A DNA stretch of 6,773 nt from Bacillota bacterium (lineage in GTDB: Bacteria > Bacillota > Limnochordia > Darwinibacteriales > DTU012), in NCBI GenBank assembly GCA_012521805.1, contig JAAYLQ010000144.1, positions 1-6,773 on the forward strand. The letters run 5' to 3'. Every line of letters begins with the position of its first letter. The stretch's first letter is position 1. The position numbers were made by a program, and so were the translations under genes. Below, piece by piece: positions 5,337 through 6,773 of the stretch. The notes beneath the pieces are model-generated. The model had not been told where the DNA came from. It searched no databases and was given only the letters and a program-made list of their open reading frames with translations.

Positions 5337-6205
5337 TGATCTTTCTCTCCCCGCCAAACCGGCGACAATTCGCCAAGAAAAGCTTCCATTACACTCGGCA
5401 GTTCTTCAGCCGGTTTATGAAAATTAACCGCTTTGATCTGCTGGCCAATAAAAAAGCTGGCTTTCTTCTGAAACTCCTGAGGATTCCCGCTGGTCCAAAA
5501 GACCTCTTTTGCCGGCTGCCCTTTGTCAGCATAACCATGGTCCCTCAGCCAATCCCGCACATCCTCAGCCAGCTGCCAAGCCGGATCAATAATGTTGATG
5601 TCCGGTCCAACAATAGCCCGGATTGGTTCGAGCAAGAACGGATAATGGGTGCAGCCAAGAATTAAAGTGTCAATTTCCTGCCTTAACAGAGGATCCAGGT
5701 ACTGATGGAGCGCACTGGATACTTCAGGACCATCTAATTTTCCCGCTTCGATTAATGGCACTAATTTGGGAGCTTTCTGGGCAAACAAAGCTACATCTGG
5801 TGCCAGCTTGTGAAACTCCTTTTGATAACTGCTGCTGTTCACTGTGCCGACAGTGGCAATCAGCCCAACCCGATTATTTTTCGTCGCAGCAGCAGCCTTC
5901 TTCACCGCTGGCTCAATCACACCAAACAAAGGAATGCTTGCACTCAACTGCAGCGTGGGCAGGGCCAGCGCTGACGATGTATTGCAGGCAGCCACAATAA
6001 TCCGGGCCTGCTGCTGTTTGAGGAAATTAACAATGCTGTGGGAATAAAATAAAATCTGTTCCTTAGATTTATCTCCATAGGGAATATGGGCTGTATCAGC
6101 GTAATAGATCAAATCCTGGTTCAACAGCTTCTTGAGCGCAAGCCAGACAGTTAAACCTCCCACACCTGAATCATAAATACCAATTGGTGCTCGTGCCAAT
6201 TCCAT
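5333..6205 (-). CDS. murI: glutamate racemase
   Basis: Glutamate racemase, 290 residues. This cofactor-independent cytoplasmic enzyme turns L-glutamate into D-glutamate for peptidoglycan. All family motifs are present: IYDSGVGGLTV (10-20) with Asp12 and Ser13, YADTAHIPYG (35-44), ACNTSSA (73-79) with catalytic Cys74, GVIEPA (95-100), GLIATVGTV (114-122), and LGCTHYP (183-189) with the second catalytic Cys185 and His187. The ATG at 6203-6205 has GGAGG seven bases upstream. The C-terminus extends somewhat past the usual end (about residue 265 on); nothing there is recognised. It follows the GerMN gene by 24 bases, and its TGA overlaps the murD ATG, so the two enzymes of D-glutamate supply and use are translationally coupled. 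Confidence 0.97.
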   Translation of the reverse strand: MELARAPIGIYDSGVGGLTVWLALKKLLNQDLIYYADTAHIPYGDKSKEQILFYSHSIVNFLKQQQARIIVAACNTSSALALPTLQLSASIPLFGVIEPAVKKAAAATKNNRVGLIATVGTVNSSSYQKEFHKLAPDVALFAQKAPKLVPLIEAGKLDGPEVSSALHQYLDPLLRQEIDTLILGCTHYPFLLEPIRAIVGPDINIIDPAWQLAEDVRDWLRDHGYADKGQPAKEVFWTSGNPQEFQKKASFFIGQQIKAVNFHKPAEELPSVMEAFLGELSPVWRGEKDQ

Positions 6206-6229
6206 ATTAAATCCTCCACTTATTAACTA

Positions 6230-6736
6230 TTATAATGCTCCAATTAATGTTTCATCTCTGCCTAAAGGTTGTGATACATCTACGTGGCCGGCTATAGTTG
6301 GAACAGTGCGTCCCTCAACTAAAATCTGCACATAATCGATCTGCGGATCTTCTGTTAAGGTATTAACTAAGCCATAAACAGTGATTAATTCTGCTGAACT
6401 GCCTCCCGGATGCCTGTCAATTAAGGCGCGGTTGAAATTAACCAAAATTAAGTTACCTTCTACCTGATAGCTGATTACCTGAGTGCCTTCGGGAAAGATT
6501 GGATTCAAGCTGTGATCGTGCGGTCCATTGATCAGTGCCTGCAGCCGCTCGCTGATTGACGCATCACCTATTCGCGCCTCCGGCAGCAGACATACTTCCT
6601 CGCTGGAAGCAAAATAAACCACCCAGATCTCCTCAGATGATGCCGGCACATCAGGTTGAATGAATACCAACCGAAACAAAAAACCGATGCTTACTATCAG
6701 CAATATTACAGCAATCCACTGTTTATGTTTGATCAT
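6230..6736 (-). CDS. single-domain GerMN (sporulation/spore germination) membrane-anchored protein
   Basis: The product is 168 residues. Residues 7-26 form a membrane helix (WIAVILLIVSIGFLFRLVFI) after a basic start. There is no lipobox cysteine, so it should stay anchored rather than become a lipoprotein. Residues 37-160 match the GerMN domain: IWVVYFASSEEVCLLPEARI, the helix SERLQALINGP (62-72), FPEGTQVISYQVEGNLILVNF (81-101), then ELITVYGLVNTLTEDPQIDYVQILVEG (116-142) and a PLGR ending (157-160). GerM of B. subtilis has two such domains and is needed for sporulation and germination; this protein has one, so orthology is not certain. Its place next to murI and near rph-rdgB matches the Bacillus order and supports a gerM relationship. 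The ATG at 6736 has only a weakly placed site (AGGTG about 11 bases upstream). No promoter is visible in the 37 bases left before the window edge. Confidence 0.88.
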   Translation of the reverse strand: MIKHKQWIAVILLIVSIGFLFRLVFIQPDVPASSEEIWVVYFASSEEVCLLPEARIGDASISERLQALINGPHDHSLNPIFPEGTQVISYQVEGNLILVNFNRALIDRHPGGSSAELITVYGLVNTLTEDPQIDYVQILVEGRTVPTIAGHVDVSQPLGRDETLIGAL

Positions 6737-6773
6737 TTTAGTATCTGCACCTGCCTCAGTCTTTAACGGTAGT

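Noticed and set aside
5337..5357. Upstream TTG start for murD
   Set aside because: The ATGA overlap with murI and the GGGGAG site favour ATG 5336; the extra residues fall before the normal MurD start.
5623..6000. 125-residue plus-strand frame opposite murI
   Set aside because: It is a shadow of the well-conserved murI gene, without a ribosome binding site or recognisable domain.

Overview
The window looks like ordinary chromosome from a Gram-positive, endospore-forming member of the Bacillota (Clostridia- or Limnochordia-like; I cannot name the genus). The grounds are strong GGAGG ribosome binding sites, frequent GTG/TTG starts, a GerMN-domain sporulation protein, and a cluster whose content resembles the Bacillus murI/racE-gerM-rph-rdgB neighbourhood. 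I see no phage, IS element, CRISPR array or defence system, and no gap over 300 bases without a gene.

Layout, left to right. (1) 1-476, minus strand: the N-terminal half of a GT4-type glycosyltransferase, cut by the window edge and starting at TTG. (2) 558-944, plus strand, divergent from it: a small membrane-anchored protein of DUF4363-like pattern, with its own candidate sigma-A promoter. (3) 950-981: a strong bidirectional hairpin terminator shared with a convergent 44-residue basic protein at 984-1118, which carries a YEVADELLG stretch reminiscent of small acid-soluble spore proteins. (4) 1249-2127, plus strand: a complete diacylglycerol/lipid kinase. (5) 2143-2507, minus strand: four tRNA genes transcribed Pro(TGG)-Gly(TCC)-Arg(TCT)-His(GTG). 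All encode CCA, and they lie behind a near-consensus extended -10 promoter with a possible UP element. The lipid kinase runs head-on into this cluster with only 15 bases between.

(6) 2574-6736, minus strand: a tight five-gene operon transcribed GerMN protein, murI, murD, rph, rdgB. MurI supplies D-glutamate and MurD adds it to UDP-MurNAc-L-Ala, so substrate maker and user are adjacent and overlap by ATGA. RNase PH trims tRNA 3' ends and lies just upstream of the tRNA genes. RdgB cleans the nucleotide pool. The GerMN protein links the cluster to sporulation or germination.

The most notable point is the insertion of murD, with non-textbook motif variants, into the gerM-murI-rph-rdgB block rather than the division and cell-wall cluster. 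I did not find convincing evidence of an undescribed biological system here.
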